This document shows positions 7,543 to 15,193 of a stretch of 33,256 nt of DNA, piece after piece. A program made the position numbers and the translations under genes. The notes below the pieces were generated by a model. That model made no database searches. It saw only the letters and a program-made list of their open reading frames with translations, and was not told where the DNA came from. The stretch comes from a bacterium (GTDB lineage: Bacteria; Sysuimicrobiota; Sysuimicrobiia; Sysuimicrobiales; Segetimicrobiaceae). Within the stretch, counting starts at the first letter, position 1; every line of letters begins with the position of its first letter. The stretch covers positions 1 through 33,256 of the forward strand of contig DATGFS010000069.1 of the NCBI GenBank assembly GCA_035308905.1. The letters run 5' to 3'.

Positions 7543-9966
7543 CTAGTTGCGAAGCGGCCGGCCGGTCTGCACCTGGTGCCGCATCCGCTCGCGCGTCTTC
7601 GCCTCGCCGAGCAGCCCGAGAAACGCCTCGCGCTCCAGATCGAGCAGGTAGCCTTCGGAAACCGCGGTCCCCTCCGGCACGGCGCCCCCGGCCATCACGT
7701 GCGCCAGCCGGCGGCCGACGACCTCGTCGAACGCCGTGATCTGGCCGCCGGCCTTCAAGATGTAGAGCGTTTCGTGCAACGCCGCCCGAATCCGCTCGCC
7801 GCCGACGCGAATCCGGTCCGGCAGCGCCGGCCGGTAGCCGAGGCGGACCATCGCCAGCGCGGCGTCCTTGGCATCTTGGATCAACCGTTCGGCGTCCATC
7901 GTGATGCCGTCCGCGTCTCTCACGTACCCGAGCCGCCGCGCCTCGAGGGCCGACTGCGAGATCGTCCCCCGCGCAATCGCCTCGAACGCCCACTGGATAA
8001 AGGGCAGCAGGTCGGCCGTCACGCCGGGCGGGATGCGTGACTGGGCGCGCCGGACGATTTCCATGGTACCGCCGCCCGCGGGGACGAGGCCGACCTCCGT
8101 GTCGACCAGTCCCATGTAGGTCTCGGCGGCGGCCTGCAGGCGGCCGCAGGCCAGGCAGATCTCGCCGCCGGCGGCGAGCGTTCGCCCGCGAGGGGCGGCG
8201 ACGACCGGTTTCGAGGCCCGGCGCACCCGCCGCGCGAGTTCTTGGAACCGGCGGACCCGCTCATCCACCGCCGCCCAGCGGCCTTCGTCCGCGAGCGACA
8301 GCCATTCGCGAAGGCTCGCGCCCGCGCAGAAATCGCGCGCCTGCGTGCCGATCACGAGCGCCTCGAACTCCCCTTCCAGCCTGTCGAGGGCCGATTCCAG
8401 CACGCGCAGGGTTTCCAGTGTCACACCGTTCAGGTGCGAGTGGAATTCGACGCAGCCGACGCCGTCGCCGAGGTCGAGCAGCGACGCATCAGGAGTGCGC
8501 TCGAGTTCGCGTTCGGTCCGCGCGAGGTCGGCGAGCACGATCGCGCCGGCGGGGGTGGGTACCGGTCGGTACCCGGCGGCCGGCATATCGAAGAACTGAC
8601 GGCGGCCGCCTTCCGCTCGCCTCCCGGCCGCCACGACATTCGAGCCCGCGTCCCGATAGAAACGCCCGTCTCCGCGCCGGATCACTTCGTCCACCACCGG
8701 GGGGATCGCCGCGCCGTCGGCCGCGAGACGCGCGGCGATCTCCGCCGGGCCGAGGGCATCCCAGAGCTCGAACGGACCGAGCTCCCAATGGAAGCCCCAC
8801 CGCATCGCGCGGTCGACATTGACCACGTCGTCGCTGATCTCCGGCAGCACCCGGGCGGCGTAGGCGAGGGTGCGGTCGAGGAGCTGCCGGACGAACGCGG
8901 CGGCCCGGTCGCCGGCTCGAAAAAGCGTGGTGAGCCGCTCACCGATACCGGCGATGCCCGCGACCGCGGCGACGGACGGCAGGTCGGGCGGCCGCAGCGG
9001 ACGGTACTCCAGGCTGTCGAGGTCCACCACCATCGTGGCGTCGCCGCGCCGCCAGTAGAATCCGCGGCCCGTCTTGGCGCCGAGCCAGCCGCGCTCGACC
9101 ATGCCGCGCAGCAGCGCCGGAGGATTGAAGACCTCCCGATCCGGGTCGTGAGGCAGGCTCTCGTAGACGTTGCGGCGGACGTGATACGCGGTGTCGAGCC
9201 CGACCAGATCGGCGAGGCGGAAGCTGCCGGTGCGCGGCCGGCCGATCAGCGGGCCCGTCAACAGGTCCACTTCTTCGACCGTGTAGCCGCCTTCGAGCGC
9301 GAGCTTCCACGCCAGGCACGAAGTGAACGCGCCGATGCGGTTGCCGATGAAATTCGGCGTGTCCTTGGCGGTCACGACGCCCTTGCCGAGCACGCGGCCG
9401 ATGACGTCGGCGGCGGCCGCGAGGACCTCCGGCAGCGTGTCGGCGGCCGGAATGACTTCGACGAGCCGCATGTAACGGGGAGGGTTGAAGAAGTGCGTGC
9501 CGAGAAAATGCCGCCGAAACGCGGGCGAGCGTCCCTCGAGCATGGCGTTGATCGAGAGGCCGCTCGTGTTGGAGCTCACGAGGGCGCCCGGCCGCCCGTG
9601 GGCCTCGATTTGGGCCAGGACCGCCCGCTTGGCCGCGAGGTTCTCGACCACCGCCTCGATGATCCAGTCGGACTCCCGGGCGTGGTGCAGGTCGTCCTCG
9701 AAGTTTCCGGGCGTCACGAGCGAGGCCAGTTCGGGGGCCATGAACGCGGGCGGCGTGGCGCGGAGCGCCCGTTCCTTGCCGGCGCGCGCGAGACGCGCGC
9801 GAACCTCCGGGTGGGCCGGTGTGCGGCCTGCCCGGCGGTCGTCGTCGGTGAGCTCCCGCGGCGCCACGTCGAGCAGCCGGACGGACACGCCGGCGTTCGC
9901 AAGGTGCGCCGCGATCGCGCTCCCCATCACCCCCGCGCCGATGACCGTGGCCCGCCGGACGTGCAC
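7543..9966 (-). CDS. fadN: 3-hydroxyacyl-CoA dehydrogenase / enoyl-CoA hydratase, FadN-like
   Basis: This is an 807-residue fusion. The GTG at 9966 is chosen because GGGAGG lies 5 bp upstream and the Rossmann motif VIGAGVMG (8-15) follows at once, as in FadN. The order is the NAD-binding HAD domain (about 1-190), the C-terminal HAD helical domains (about 200-400, with GNRIGAF and MRWGFHWELGPFELWD) and an enoyl-CoA hydratase/isomerase-like domain (about 470-720; VIGTQARDFCAGASL, PAGGGTMEI). HAD-first order with a C-terminal crotonase domain is the Bacillus FadN arrangement and the reverse of proteobacterial FadB. It should perform hydration and NAD-dependent oxidation of enoyl-CoA. In its crotonase domain the usual oxyanion-hole GGG is seen as AAGGE. 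It lies 20 bp after the acyl-CoA synthetase gene. Confidence 0.93.
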   Translation of the reverse strand: MHVRRATVIGAGVMGSAIAAHLANAGVSVRLLDVAPRELTDDDRRAGRTPAHPEVRARLARAGKERALRATPPAFMAPELASLVTPGNFEDDLHHARESDWIIEAVVENLAAKRAVLAQIEAHGRPGALVSSNTSGLSINAMLEGRSPAFRRHFLGTHFFNPPRYMRLVEVIPAADTLPEVLAAAADVIGRVLGKGVVTAKDTPNFIGNRIGAFTSCLAWKLALEGGYTVEEVDLLTGPLIGRPRTGSFRLADLVGLDTAYHVRRNVYESLPHDPDREVFNPPALLRGMVERGWLGAKTGRGFYWRRGDATMVVDLDSLEYRPLRPPDLPSVAAVAGIAGIGERLTTLFRAGDRAAAFVRQLLDRTLAYAARVLPEISDDVVNVDRAMRWGFHWELGPFELWDALGPAEIAARLAADGAAIPPVVDEVIRRGDGRFYRDAGSNVVAAGRRAEGGRRQFFDMPAAGYRPVPTPAGAIVLADLARTERELERTPDASLLDLGDGVGCVEFHSHLNGVTLETLRVLESALDRLEGEFEALVIGTQARDFCAGASLREWLSLADEGRWAAVDERVRRFQELARRVRRASKPVVAAPRGRTLAAGGEICLACGRLQAAAETYMGLVDTEVGLVPAGGGTMEIVRRAQSRIPPGVTADLLPFIQWAFEAIARGTISQSALEARRLGYVRDADGITMDAERLIQDAKDAALAMVRLGYRPALPDRIRVGGERIRAALHETLYILKAGGQITAFDEVVGRRLAHVMAGGAVPEGTAVSEGYLLDLEREAFLGLLGEAKTRERMRHQVQTGRPLRN

Positions 9967-9986
9967 GCCCGCCTCCCGCCCCGCCC

Positions 9987-11573
9987 TCAGTGGACCCGGC
10001 GCGGCTGTCCGGCCCAGTACTGCTCGCGCAGCTGGCCCTTGAGGATCTTGCCGGTCCCGCCCTTTGGGAGGGCCTCCAGGAACTCCACCGATTTCGGGAC
10101 CATGAAGCCGGCCAGCCGCTCCCGGCAGAACTGGAGCACGTCGGTCTCCGTGGCCGCGGCCCCCGGCTTGAGGACGACCAACGCTTTCGGCACTTCGCCC
10201 CACCGCTCGTCGGGCACGGGAATGACCGCGCACTCGAACACCGCGGGATGGGCGTAGAGTGTGTTCTCGATCTGCACCGACGAAATGTTCTCGCCGCCGC
10301 TGATGATGATGTCCTTCTTGCGGTCGACGATGTTGACGTAGCCCTCCGCGTCGAGGGTGGCCATGTCGCCGGTGTGAAACCACCCGTCGCGAATGGCGGC
10401 GGCGGTCGCCTCCGGATCCTTGAAGTACCGGTCCATCACGACATTGCTGCGGGCCACGATCTCCCCGACCGTCTCGCCGTCGGCCGGCACGTCGCGCCCG
10501 TTCTCATCCATGACGCGAACCTCGACGCCGAGAATCGGGTACCCGGTCCGCGTCCGCCGCTCGAGCTGCCGCTCGGGCGGCTCGTGCTGCAGATGGGTCT
10601 TGGGCCGCGCCAGCGTCAGCACCGGACTCGTCTCGGTCAGGCCGTAGCCGACGAACGCCTCGCACCCGAATTTGTCCAGCATCGCCGCAACGAGCGCGGG
10701 CGCCGGCGGCGCGCCGCCGCTCATCAGCAGCCGGAGGCTGCGCAGATCGTACTTCCCGAACTCCGGGTGGTTGACGAGCGCGTTGAAGATGGCCGGCACC
10801 GCGTACAAGTCGGTCACCCGCTCGGCCTGGACGAGACGGAAGATCTCGACGGGATCGATCTTGCGGAGCAGCACGTGCGTGCCGCCGATGCCGGTGATCG
10901 TGTGCGGGGCGCCCCACCCGTTCACGTGGAACATCGGCACGACGTGCAGGTGCACCGTCGCGTCGCCGAGCCGCTTGGAGATGATGCAGTACAGGGCGTG
11001 CAGGTAGAGCGACCGATGGGTGAGGGCGACCCCCTTCGGCCGGCCCGTCGTGCCGCTGGTGTAGAAAAGTTCGGCCACGCTGTTCTCATCGACGTCCGGG
11101 TCGACGCTGATCGGCGCGGCCCTCCCGAGCAGCGTCTCGTACTCGGCCGCGCCGGGCGGCGGCGGCCCGTCCGGCTCCAGGACCACCAAGTGCTTCACCG
11201 TCTCGAGGCCGGGCCGCATCGTCGCAACCATCGGGGCGAAGTCTTTATGGAAGAACAGCGCGCGGCTCTCGGCGTGGTTGAGCACGTACGCGATGTCGTT
11301 CGGATGCAGGCGGATGTTGATCGGGTTGAGCACCGCGCCGGCCTGCAGCACGCCGTAGTACGCCTCGAGCAGATGGTGCGTGTTGTAGGTCAGGAAGGAC
11401 ACGACGTCGCCGGGGCGGACCCCCTGATCTCGAAGCGCCGCGGCGAGCCGGCGCGAGCGTTCGCCGAACTCGGCGTACGTGAAGCGCTTCTCGCCGTCGA
11501 TCACCCCCACCTTGCCGCCGAAGAGCGTCTCCGCGCGGCGGCGGAATTCCAGCGGTGTGAGCGGGACATGCAT
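9987..11573 (-). CDS. Long/medium-chain acyl-CoA synthetase (AMP-forming)
   Basis: This is a 528-residue ANL-superfamily enzyme. The ATG at 11573 is preceded by GGGAGGTCAGAGCC. Motifs in order are the P-loop-like YTSGTTGRPKG (171-181), the VVPMFHVNGWG substrate-gate region (211-221), YGLTE (310-314), HTGD (400-403), the DRKKDIIISGGENIS hinge (417-431) and GGTGKI with the adenylation Lys509. It activates fatty acids to acyl-CoA and thereby feeds the beta-oxidation genes directly downstream. It is the first gene of the minus-strand operon, so the 178-bp divergent region to mscL should hold its promoter. The exact chain-length preference cannot be told; related proteins act on medium- to long-chain or aromatic acids. 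Confidence 0.92.
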   Translation of the reverse strand: MHVPLTPLEFRRRAETLFGGKVGVIDGEKRFTYAEFGERSRRLAAALRDQGVRPGDVVSFLTYNTHHLLEAYYGVLQAGAVLNPINIRLHPNDIAYVLNHAESRALFFHKDFAPMVATMRPGLETVKHLVVLEPDGPPPPGAAEYETLLGRAAPISVDPDVDENSVAELFYTSGTTGRPKGVALTHRSLYLHALYCIISKRLGDATVHLHVVPMFHVNGWGAPHTITGIGGTHVLLRKIDPVEIFRLVQAERVTDLYAVPAIFNALVNHPEFGKYDLRSLRLLMSGGAPPAPALVAAMLDKFGCEAFVGYGLTETSPVLTLARPKTHLQHEPPERQLERRTRTGYPILGVEVRVMDENGRDVPADGETVGEIVARSNVVMDRYFKDPEATAAAIRDGWFHTGDMATLDAEGYVNIVDRKKDIIISGGENISSVQIENTLYAHPAVFECAVIPVPDERWGEVPKALVVLKPGAAATETDVLQFCRERLAGFMVPKSVEFLEALPKGGTGKILKGQLREQYWAGQPRRVH

Positions 11574-11600
11574 GGCTCTGACCTCCCATCACCGGACCTG

Positions 11601-11620
11601 CACACCTAGTATTGGGTGTG
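11601..11620. promoter_or_regulatory. Inverted repeat in the acyl-CoA synthetase/mscL divergent region
   Basis: CACACC and GGTGTG form a perfect 6-bp dyad with an 8-bp AT-containing spacer, a typical operator size. It lies 28 bp upstream of the acyl-CoA synthetase ATG, just before its ribosome site, so a bound regulator or an RNA hairpin could block expression. It might serve a FadR-like repressor, but no regulator gene is in the window. Confidence 0.3.
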
Positions 11621-11751
11621 AGGAGACGCGTTACCCTCCGGAGAAGGTGTGACACTCCCGGCCGCCCCGGCCACACAGGCAACACGTCCGTCCCCGCGCC
11701 GGCGCGGGCGAACGCCGACGAACAGGAGATCCGAATCCGAGGAGGGCGATC

Positions 11752-12186
11752 ATGCTGAAAGAGTTCCGGGAATTTGCGATGCGCGGGAGCTTGCTCGACT
11801 TGGCAATCGGGATCGTCATCGGCACCGCGTTCGGCCGGATCATCTCATCGCTCGTGAGCGACATCATCATGCCGCCGATCGGCCTGGCGCTCGGCGGCCT
11901 GGACTTCGCGAACCTGTTTGTCACGCTGAAAGGAGGTCCGTTCCCCTCGGTCGCGGCGGCCAAAGCGGCGGGGGCGCCCACGATCAACTACGGCGTCTTC
12001 ATCAACACGATCGTCGACTTCGTCATCGTGGCCTTCGTGATGTTCCTGGTCATCCGGCAGGTCAACCGGATGCGGCGGCAGCCCGAGGTCGCGCCCACGA
12101 CCAAGTCGTGCCCGTACTGCGTGTCGACGATCCCGCTCAAAGCCGTCCGGTGTCCACACTGCACCTCCGACCTCAAGGCGGCGTAG
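11752..12186 (+). CDS. mscL: Large-conductance mechanosensitive channel MscL with C-terminal zinc ribbon
   Basis: This 144-residue protein starts at an ATG behind GAGGAGGGCGATC. The MscL signature begins at the N-terminus ([20 protein letters not shown], then [19 protein letters not shown]). TM1 is at about 16-42, a periplasmic loop with [13 protein letters not shown] at about 55-90, and TM2 at about 85-103 ([14 protein letters not shown]). MscL opens on membrane tension during hypo-osmotic shock. The C-terminal tail carries CPYC and CPHC pairs 14 residues apart, a probable zinc ribbon replacing the simple helical bundle end. It is divergent from the fatty-acid operon and stands alone with an AMIN-domain gene 76 bp downstream. 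Confidence 0.95.
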   Translation: MLKEFREFAMRGSLLDLAIGIVIGTAFGRIISSLVSDIIMPPIGLALGGLDFANLFVTLKGGPFPSVAAAKAAGAPTINYGVFINTIVDFVIVAFVMFLVIRQVNRMRRQPEVAPTTKSCPYCVSTIPLKAVRCPHCTSDLKAA

Positions 12187-12212
12187 CCGGACGGTCTCGT
12201 CCGCGATATGAG

Positions 12213-12231
12213 TTCGCCGCCGGGCGGCGAA
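12213..12231 (+). terminator. Short hairpin after mscL
   Basis: TTCGCCGC pairs perfectly with GCGGCGAA around a CGG loop, 27 bp after the mscL stop. A smaller 6-bp stem (CGGACG/CGTCCG) precedes it. There is no U-run, so this is a weak terminator call. Confidence 0.35.
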
Positions 12232-12262
12232 TGCTAAACGGCGGCACACCTTAGGGGGGCGG

Positions 12263-13186
12263 ATGGGGATGAGACGGCTCTGCGGCATCCGGGCGGCGCG
12301 TACCGCCGCCGCGATCGTTGTCTCCGCCCTCTGCGCCCTCGCCGGACGGCCGGCCGCCGCGGTTTCCGCCGAGCCGGCAACCGTGACGGGCGTCACGACA
12401 CGAATGGAGGGCCGCGAGCTCCAGGTCGTGATCCGGGCGTCGGCGGCCGTCCACTACGAGGTGCAGCCGGTTCGACCGGCCTGGATCGTCGTCGACATCC
12501 TGAACGCGCGGCTCGGGTTCCGGGCGGGCACCGTGCACCCCGCGGAGGGTGTGATCCAACAAATCCGGGCAGGTCAGTTCACACCGGATGTCGTGCGGGT
12601 GGTGGTGGAGTGCGTCGCGCCCGTTCGCTTCCGCGTCGCGGCGGCCGACGAGGAGAGCGCGGTCATTGTCGCCATCCCCGACGGTGCCGGTCGGCCGGCC
12701 GCCGCCCCGGCGGGACAGCGGAGCGGCGCGACGACGATCGTTCCCGGCCGGAGCATCGGCACCGTCCGTCTCGGAATGACGCTGCCGGACGTCGTCGCGG
12801 CGCTTGGACGCGCCACGAACACGGCGGAACGGCCCGGCGTCGGCGTGGACTACACCTGGTATGCGGCCCCGGTGGAATCGGGCCTCGGTGTCCGCGCGAC
12901 GGGCGCGGGCATCGTCCGCCGGATCTGGGTGATCGAGGACCCCGCCTATCGGACGCGGGAAGGGCTGCACACGGGCAGCACGGAGGCCGACGTCCGGGCG
13001 GTGTTCGGCGCGCCCTCGTGGACGGTCGCCGTCGCCTCTCAGGAAAAATCCATCACGCTGATGTATGAGCGGCTCGGCGCGTGGTTCGGCGTACGGCCGA
13101 GTGCCGTGAACGGGGACCGTAACACCGTGTTTCGCATCGATGTGATAGAGCCGTCGTCCTCAGGCACGCCGCGGAGCGGTCCCTAA
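12263..13186 (+). CDS. Secreted AMIN-domain protein
   Basis: The protein is 307 residues; the ATG at 12263 or the one at 12269 could be used, both behind AGGGGGGCGG. An N-terminal Arg-rich signal peptide runs to about residue 37 (AAAVSAEP). An AMIN-like beta domain spans about 38-140 (GRELQVVIRASAAVHYEVQ, AWIVVDILNARL, IRAGQFTPDVVRVVVE), as found in front of AmiC amidases and PilQ. A C-terminal region of about 155-300 has two repeats of a GRSIGTVRLGMT / GLHTGSTEADVRAVFG type, resembling small lipoprotein-like modules that begin with a 'GxxxGMT...VxxxxG' turn. No catalytic residues are visible. It probably binds peptidoglycan or another envelope polymer. It ends 23 bp before the convergent SPOR gene. 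Confidence 0.8.
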   Translation: MGMRRLCGIRAARTAAAIVVSALCALAGRPAAAVSAEPATVTGVTTRMEGRELQVVIRASAAVHYEVQPVRPAWIVVDILNARLGFRAGTVHPAEGVIQQIRAGQFTPDVVRVVVECVAPVRFRVAAADEESAVIVAIPDGAGRPAAAPAGQRSGATTIVPGRSIGTVRLGMTLPDVVAALGRATNTAERPGVGVDYTWYAAPVESGLGVRATGAGIVRRIWVIEDPAYRTREGLHTGSTEADVRAVFGAPSWTVAVASQEKSITLMYERLGAWFGVRPSAVNGDRNTVFRIDVIEPSSSGTPRSGP

Positions 13187-13209
13187 CCCGCGCGCGCCGG
13201 CCGCTCAGC

Positions 13210-14010
13210 TTACGGCATGCGATACGCGGTGAGCTCCGCCGGGAGACCAATCTCCTCAAGGCCGCGCACGACAGACGCGGCCTGACGGCGCGTTCGATAC
13301 GGCGGGGTCACCACTTCGGAAAGCTCGCCGCGGGGCACGACGTCCACGATGTACCCTTTCCGCCGAACCAGGTGCATCATCCGCTGCGCGCTGGCGGCGC
13401 TCGCGAAGCTTCCGACGGTCGCCGCGTACTTGACCACGGGCCGCCGGCGCGCCGTTCGCTGAGCCGGAGGGGTCGCTCGCGGCGTCGCGGGCGGCGCCGG
13501 CTCAGCCTCGGCGGGCGGCACAACGACGTTCGCCAGCGCGGCGGCCAGAGGTTTGGGAAACGTGGCGGAGGCCTGTCCCGCGCTCCGGTCCGGACGCGGC
13601 CACAGGGTCAGGCCGCCCGGGCCGCGAACGGCGCCGGTGGCCACTATAATGAAGGCCGCGGCGACCGCGACGGCGACCGGGCCGATGACGCGCCGGAAAC
13701 CCGGTTCGATTCGGATCAGCCCGGTCTGTGGCTCCGAGCGGATATTGGCGACGGCGTCCCACATGCGGAAATACTGGCGCGTACGGCGCATTTCGTGCAG
13801 GGAACGAACCCCCGCTTGAAACGCGGCGATTTCGTCGTCGATATCCTCGTCGATCCGGCACCAGACATCGCGCCAGGCGTACTGTTCGATCCTCGCCGCA
13901 TCCGCGGGACCGGTAAGCATGACGTTCCTCTGGTCGAAGAGGTACCAGACCCCGTCGACCTCCCGTGCCCAATATCCGTCGGGCAGCGACAGGTGTTGGC
14001 GACCTTCCAT
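13210..14010 (-). CDS. Single-pass membrane protein with C-terminal SPOR domain
   Basis: This is a 266-residue protein with the ATG at 14010, after GGGGGGAGCGTACGCTG. Residues 1-100 are cytoplasmic and rich in acidic and aromatic residues (DGYWAREVDGVWYLFDQ). One TM segment follows at about 107-127 (VIGPVAVAVAAAFIIVATGAV), then a Pro/Ala linker (about 150-188) and a SPOR domain (about 190-262; KYAATVGSFASAASAQRMM, RTRRQAASVVRGLEEIG). SPOR domains bind denuded glycan strands at division septa. Type II topology with an external SPOR domain is that of FtsN/DedD-like division proteins. The cytoplasmic part is not recognised. It is convergent with the AMIN gene, so two probable peptidoglycan-interacting proteins are side by side. 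Confidence 0.82.
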   Translation of the reverse strand: MEGRQHLSLPDGYWAREVDGVWYLFDQRNVMLTGPADAARIEQYAWRDVWCRIDEDIDDEIAAFQAGVRSLHEMRRTRQYFRMWDAVANIRSEPQTGLIRIEPGFRRVIGPVAVAVAAAFIIVATGAVRGPGGLTLWPRPDRSAGQASATFPKPLAAALANVVVPPAEAEPAPPATPRATPPAQRTARRRPVVKYAATVGSFASAASAQRMMHLVRRKGYIVDVVPRGELSEVVTPPYRTRRQAASVVRGLEEIGLPAELTAYRMP

Positions 14011-14109
14011 CAGCGTACGCTCCCCCCTATCCCCCCGCTATTCCTTGTGCCCTGATGGCCGCGCGAAAGGACATGCATCGGGAACCTGTGTTCGGCAGGA
14101 GCGCCTTGG

Positions 14110-14277
14110 TCATGGACGCCTGAGGAATCTCGAGTAGAAAGCCGCGAACACCAAGACAATGCCAATATTCACTGTCAGCCGCTCCCAGAATCGGGTTCTG
14201 AAGAACATGAAATCTACGCCGACTATGACGGCTGCCATCACCACCACGTAAAACACGACAGGTACCTGTCTGCCCAT
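14110..14277 (-). CDS. Small two-TM membrane protein (55 aa)
   Basis: Translation from the ATG at 14277 gives MGRQVPVVFYVVVMAAV and on to FLRRP. There are two hydrophobic segments (about 5-22 and 34-48) joined by a basic/aromatic loop (FFRTRFWERLT). GGCGAGGA lies immediately before the ATG, which is tight for a ribosome site; a TTG at 14301 is an alternative start with no site. The family is not known to me. It lies directly outside the left attachment repeat of the tRNA-Pro element. Before insertion it would have followed tRNA-Pro by about 40 bp on the same strand, perhaps in the same transcript. Confidence 0.6.
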   Translation of the reverse strand: MGRQVPVVFYVVVMAAVIVGVDFMFFRTRFWERLTVNIGIVLVFAAFYSRFLRRP

Positions 14278-14315
14278 TCCTCGCCACGCTTTGATTAACA
14301 AGGCTTTGGGGTCTT

Positions 14316-14361
14316 TGGTCGGGGCGGCCCGATTTGAACGGGCGACCTTCTGCTCCCAAAG
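14316..14361. repeat. Attachment repeat (att, left): tRNA-Pro 3' fragment
   Basis: These 46 bp are identical to 17234-17279, running from the CCA end back to the CTTTG of the anticodon loop. After 14361 the sequence departs from any tRNA. It is the displaced original 3' end of the tRNA gene and marks the far boundary of the element. Confidence 0.9.
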
Positions 14362-14501
14362 TGTGCTCCGACCATTCTATCGAACAGCGCAGAAACGTAG
14401 GCGGGACGCGGAAACGCTTGTCCCACTTGCGTCCGTGACCGCCGCGACCTTTCGAGTCGCTTTGGGTTGTTCGGTATCGTTTCGGGAGATTCCGCCTCGG
14501 C

Positions 14502-14522
14502 AAGGCACCAGGAAGGCACCAG
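14502..14522. repeat. Tandem 10-bp direct repeat near the left att site
   Basis: AAGGCACCAG occurs at 14502-14511 and again at 14513-14522, an 11-bp period (one helical turn), about 140 bp inside the left att repeat. Helically phased short repeats near att cores are often integrase arm-type sites. Nothing else supports this here. Confidence 0.4.
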
Positions 14523-14606
14523 AACAGCGTGCCGCCGAGCGGTAAGAAAATAGGACGGTCCTACGCGCTTGTGCGTTCATGCGTGGCGGAAGGCCGAAAC
14601 GAACCA

Positions 14607-14635
14607 GGAGGCCGCCCCCGTCGGAGCGGCCCTCC
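14607..14635 (-). terminator. Hairpin after the secreted Ig-like protein gene
   Basis: GGAGGCCGC and GCGGCCCTCC pair with one bulged C, 12 bp past the stop at 14648. On the minus strand the stem is followed by TGGTTCGTTTC, giving a moderately U-rich tail. It is a fair intrinsic terminator. Confidence 0.5.
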
Positions 14636-14647
14636 CCCGCGCAAGTC

Positions 14648-15022
14648 TTACCGCACGGTAAACTCGGTCTGCAACGTTCCCTTTCGATCCCCCGTCGCGC
14701 ACACGACCTCGAGTTGCCGTGTTTCCATAACATGGCCTTTGCCGCTGCTCGCCGCGGTCTTCCATGACCACCGAACGAGGCCGTCGCTCCCCGCTTTGCG
14801 GGCCGCTAAGTTGAAGTTGATCCCTTTTGTGATCGCGTGCGCTTGGCACATGGCACCGGCTTCAGTCTGAACCACGAGAGTCTCCTGCTCGCCGTACCCG
14901 ATGGGAGAGACGATTGAGACGAGTTTGACTGTAAGGTCTTCCGCCAAGGCCGTGATGCATGTCGTTCCGACTACTGCCGAGATCAATATCGTATTGAGCG
15001 CGAGCAGACGCAATGAGCGCAT
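14648..15022 (-). CDS. Small secreted Ig-like protein in the element (124 aa)
   Basis: The ATG at 15022 sits behind TTGGGGGGTGTTT; a GTG two codons upstream is less likely. A signal peptide spans about 1-27 (LRLLALNTILISAVVG, cut near ALAED). The mature part of about 97 residues is a predicted beta sandwich. Strand-like segments TLVVQTEAGAMCQAHAI, GLVRWSWKTA and LEVVCAT carry two Cys that could form a disulfide, and the chain ends in TEFTVR. This pattern matches small Ig-like modules common in secreted proteins of high-GC bacteria, in which a GLVxWxW core follows a Cys strand. The binding partner is unknown. It is divergent from the DUF5681-like gene. A CCAAGA/TCTTGG dyad at 15032-15048 overlaps its ribosome region. 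Confidence 0.7.
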   Translation of the reverse strand: MRSLRLLALNTILISAVVGTTCITALAEDLTVKLVSIVSPIGYGEQETLVVQTEAGAMCQAHAITKGINFNLAARKAGSDGLVRWSWKTAASSGKGHVMETRQLEVVCATGDRKGTLQTEFTVR

Positions 15023-15193
15023 AAACACCCCCCAAGAAAGAGTCTTGGAACCAAGGTCCTTGCCGCTGGATTCCTTGACGATTCTTTGATAACTTGCCGC
15101 ACCCCTTCTCTACGGGCCGGACAGCGCGCCGCCCGAGCATGCCGTCCGCCTGGGCGGACACCTGTCCGACATGCCGGATAAGGAAGGCCATCG

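Noticed and set aside
11693-11708. 16-bp perfect palindrome CCCGCGCC/GGCGCGGG upstream of mscL
   Set aside because: All G/C in a very GC-rich stretch, so likely by chance; no second site.
14316-14361. Second tRNA-Pro gene
   Set aside because: Only the 3' half is present; the sequence beyond the anticodon loop does not fold into a D arm or acceptor stem.
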